Assembly (NCBI GenBank): GCA_013289955.1
Contig: JABCYZ010000001.1
Location: forward strand, 248,001-312,000
Source of the DNA: Acidobacteriota bacterium
GTDB taxonomy: Bacteria > Acidobacteriota > Terriglobia > Acidiferrales > UBA7541
Reading direction: 5' to 3'
DNA: 64,000 nt
The translations under genes were made by a program, and so were the position numbers. The first letter of the stretch is position 1. The number at the start of each line of letters is the position of its first letter. Shown in pieces: positions 63,586 through 64,000 of this stretch. The notes under the pieces were generated by a model. That model was not told the DNA's origin and did no database searches. It saw nothing but the letters and a program-made list of their open reading frames with translations.

Positions 63586-63991
63586 TTTCAAAGTCATTGA
63601 GTTGCAGATTGATCCCGATGCGCGGCTGGCGGCCGCGGCAGGAGGCGCGGCTCGATATTTGGCCGAGGCGGCCGGCCTGGCGAGCGAAGAAGCGGCTGTG
63701 CTGCAGAAGTCTATCGTCGCTGCTTGCCTGGAATCGTTTGAGAATTTGACCGGGGACCACTCGCACCTAACAGTGACACTTACGCGTTATCCGGACCGCA
63801 TCGAAATCGCGCTAGCTCATGAGGGCGACGCGGCGCCGGCCGTGGGACTTGACCGGATTGCAGGGTTTGCGAGTCAGGTTGGCGGATCAGGCGGGCTGGG
63901 GGGAGTCGATCGCGTTCAGTATGAAGCGCGCGGCGGGCTGGCGATAACGCGATTGACGAAATATTTGGGTCATCTTCCGCCCATCCAGTAA
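63551..63991 (+). CDS. anti-sigma-factor-like ATPase-fold protein
   Basis: A 146-residue soluble protein whose layout fits the GHKL/HATPase_c_2 family of RsbW/SpoIIAB-like anti-sigma factors: a helix with LASEEAAVLQKSIVAACLESFEN, the strand LTVTLTRYPDRIEIALAHEG and a Gly-rich segment near residue 112 ending RGGLAITRL. The usual N-box Asn is replaced in part (ACLESFENLT), so ATP binding is uncertain. ATG 63551 has GGAAG six bases upstream and overlaps the Cys-rich gene by 35 bases. Its target is unknown, as no sigma factor is in view. Confidence 0.65.
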   Translation: MWPLRTTTVTVDFKVIELQIDPDARLAAAAGGAARYLAEAAGLASEEAAVLQKSIVAACLESFENLTGDHSHLTVTLTRYPDRIEIALAHEGDAAPAVGLDRIAGFASQVGGSGGLGGVDRVQYEARGGLAITRLTKYLGHLPPIQ

Positions 63992-64000
63992 AGCCCTCTA

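Overview
This 64 kb window is a stretch of ordinary bacterial chromosome at roughly 57-60 % GC (estimated by eye), with no prophage, insertion sequence, integron or CRISPR array visible. The gene content suggests an acidobacterium of the Terriglobia/'Candidatus Koribacter' kind. The indicators are a DUF6677-type membrane protein, a DUF3455 secreted protein, a DUF6599-like protein, a split glycine dehydrogenase (gcvPA + gcvPB), many small secreted proteins of unknown function, and a vestige of a typical acidobacterial repeat protein. The taxonomic call is inference from recalled families; no 16S gene is present.

Layout. 1-2.4 kb: 3' end of an M24 peptidase, two coupled membrane proteins, tRNA-Thr(CGT) and small proteins. 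2.5-6.4 kb (minus): an operon for hexuronate/mannonate use (MFS transporter, ManD mannonate dehydratase, SDR dehydrogenase). 6.6-9.3 kb (plus): two more MFS carboxylate/sugar-acid transporters. 9.4-17.9 kb: an acyl-CoA catabolic block (SDR, acyl-CoA ligase, FadJ-type bifunctional enzyme, histidine phosphatase, APH-fold kinase, MaoC hydratase, ACAD10/11-like dehydrogenase) that resembles the levulinate/4-hydroxyacid pathway. 18-24 kb: secreted protein, methyltransferase, RND efflux pair. 24-31.5 kb: DUF6599-like protein, AMIN/amidase_3 cell-wall amidase, lytic transglycosylase, alanyl-tRNA synthetase. 31.9-39.7 kb: collagen-like lipoprotein, small proteins, two GNAT proteins, beta-propeller protein, flavin-dependent halogenase-like enzyme, aldo/keto reductase, RecX. 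39.7-49 kb: broken gene, PilT, aquaporin, Ser/Thr kinase, IlvE, ABC-2 exporter, DUF3455 protein, methyltransferase, alkyltransferase-like (ATL) protein. 49.3-54.1 kb: a small protein of unknown function with two tandem copies of a single-module Clp-like AAA+ ATPase, then an M48 metalloprotease. 54.2-58 kb: two divergent paralogous AlkP-superfamily phosphodiesterases, one with a probable frameshift. 58-63.2 kb (minus): the glycine cleavage operon gcvT-DUF2059-gcvH-gcvPA-gcvPB. 63.4-64 kb: a Cys-rich small protein overlapping an anti-sigma-like ATPase-fold protein.

The most interesting items are the Clp-like AAA+ tandem pair with its small partner and unusual intergenic hairpins, the lva-like 4-hydroxyacyl-CoA cluster, the stand-alone halogenase-like flavoenzyme, the ATL protein, the collagen-like lipoprotein and the altered-ligand AlkP paralogs. 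All function calls come from reading motifs by eye and remembered family features; no database search was run.
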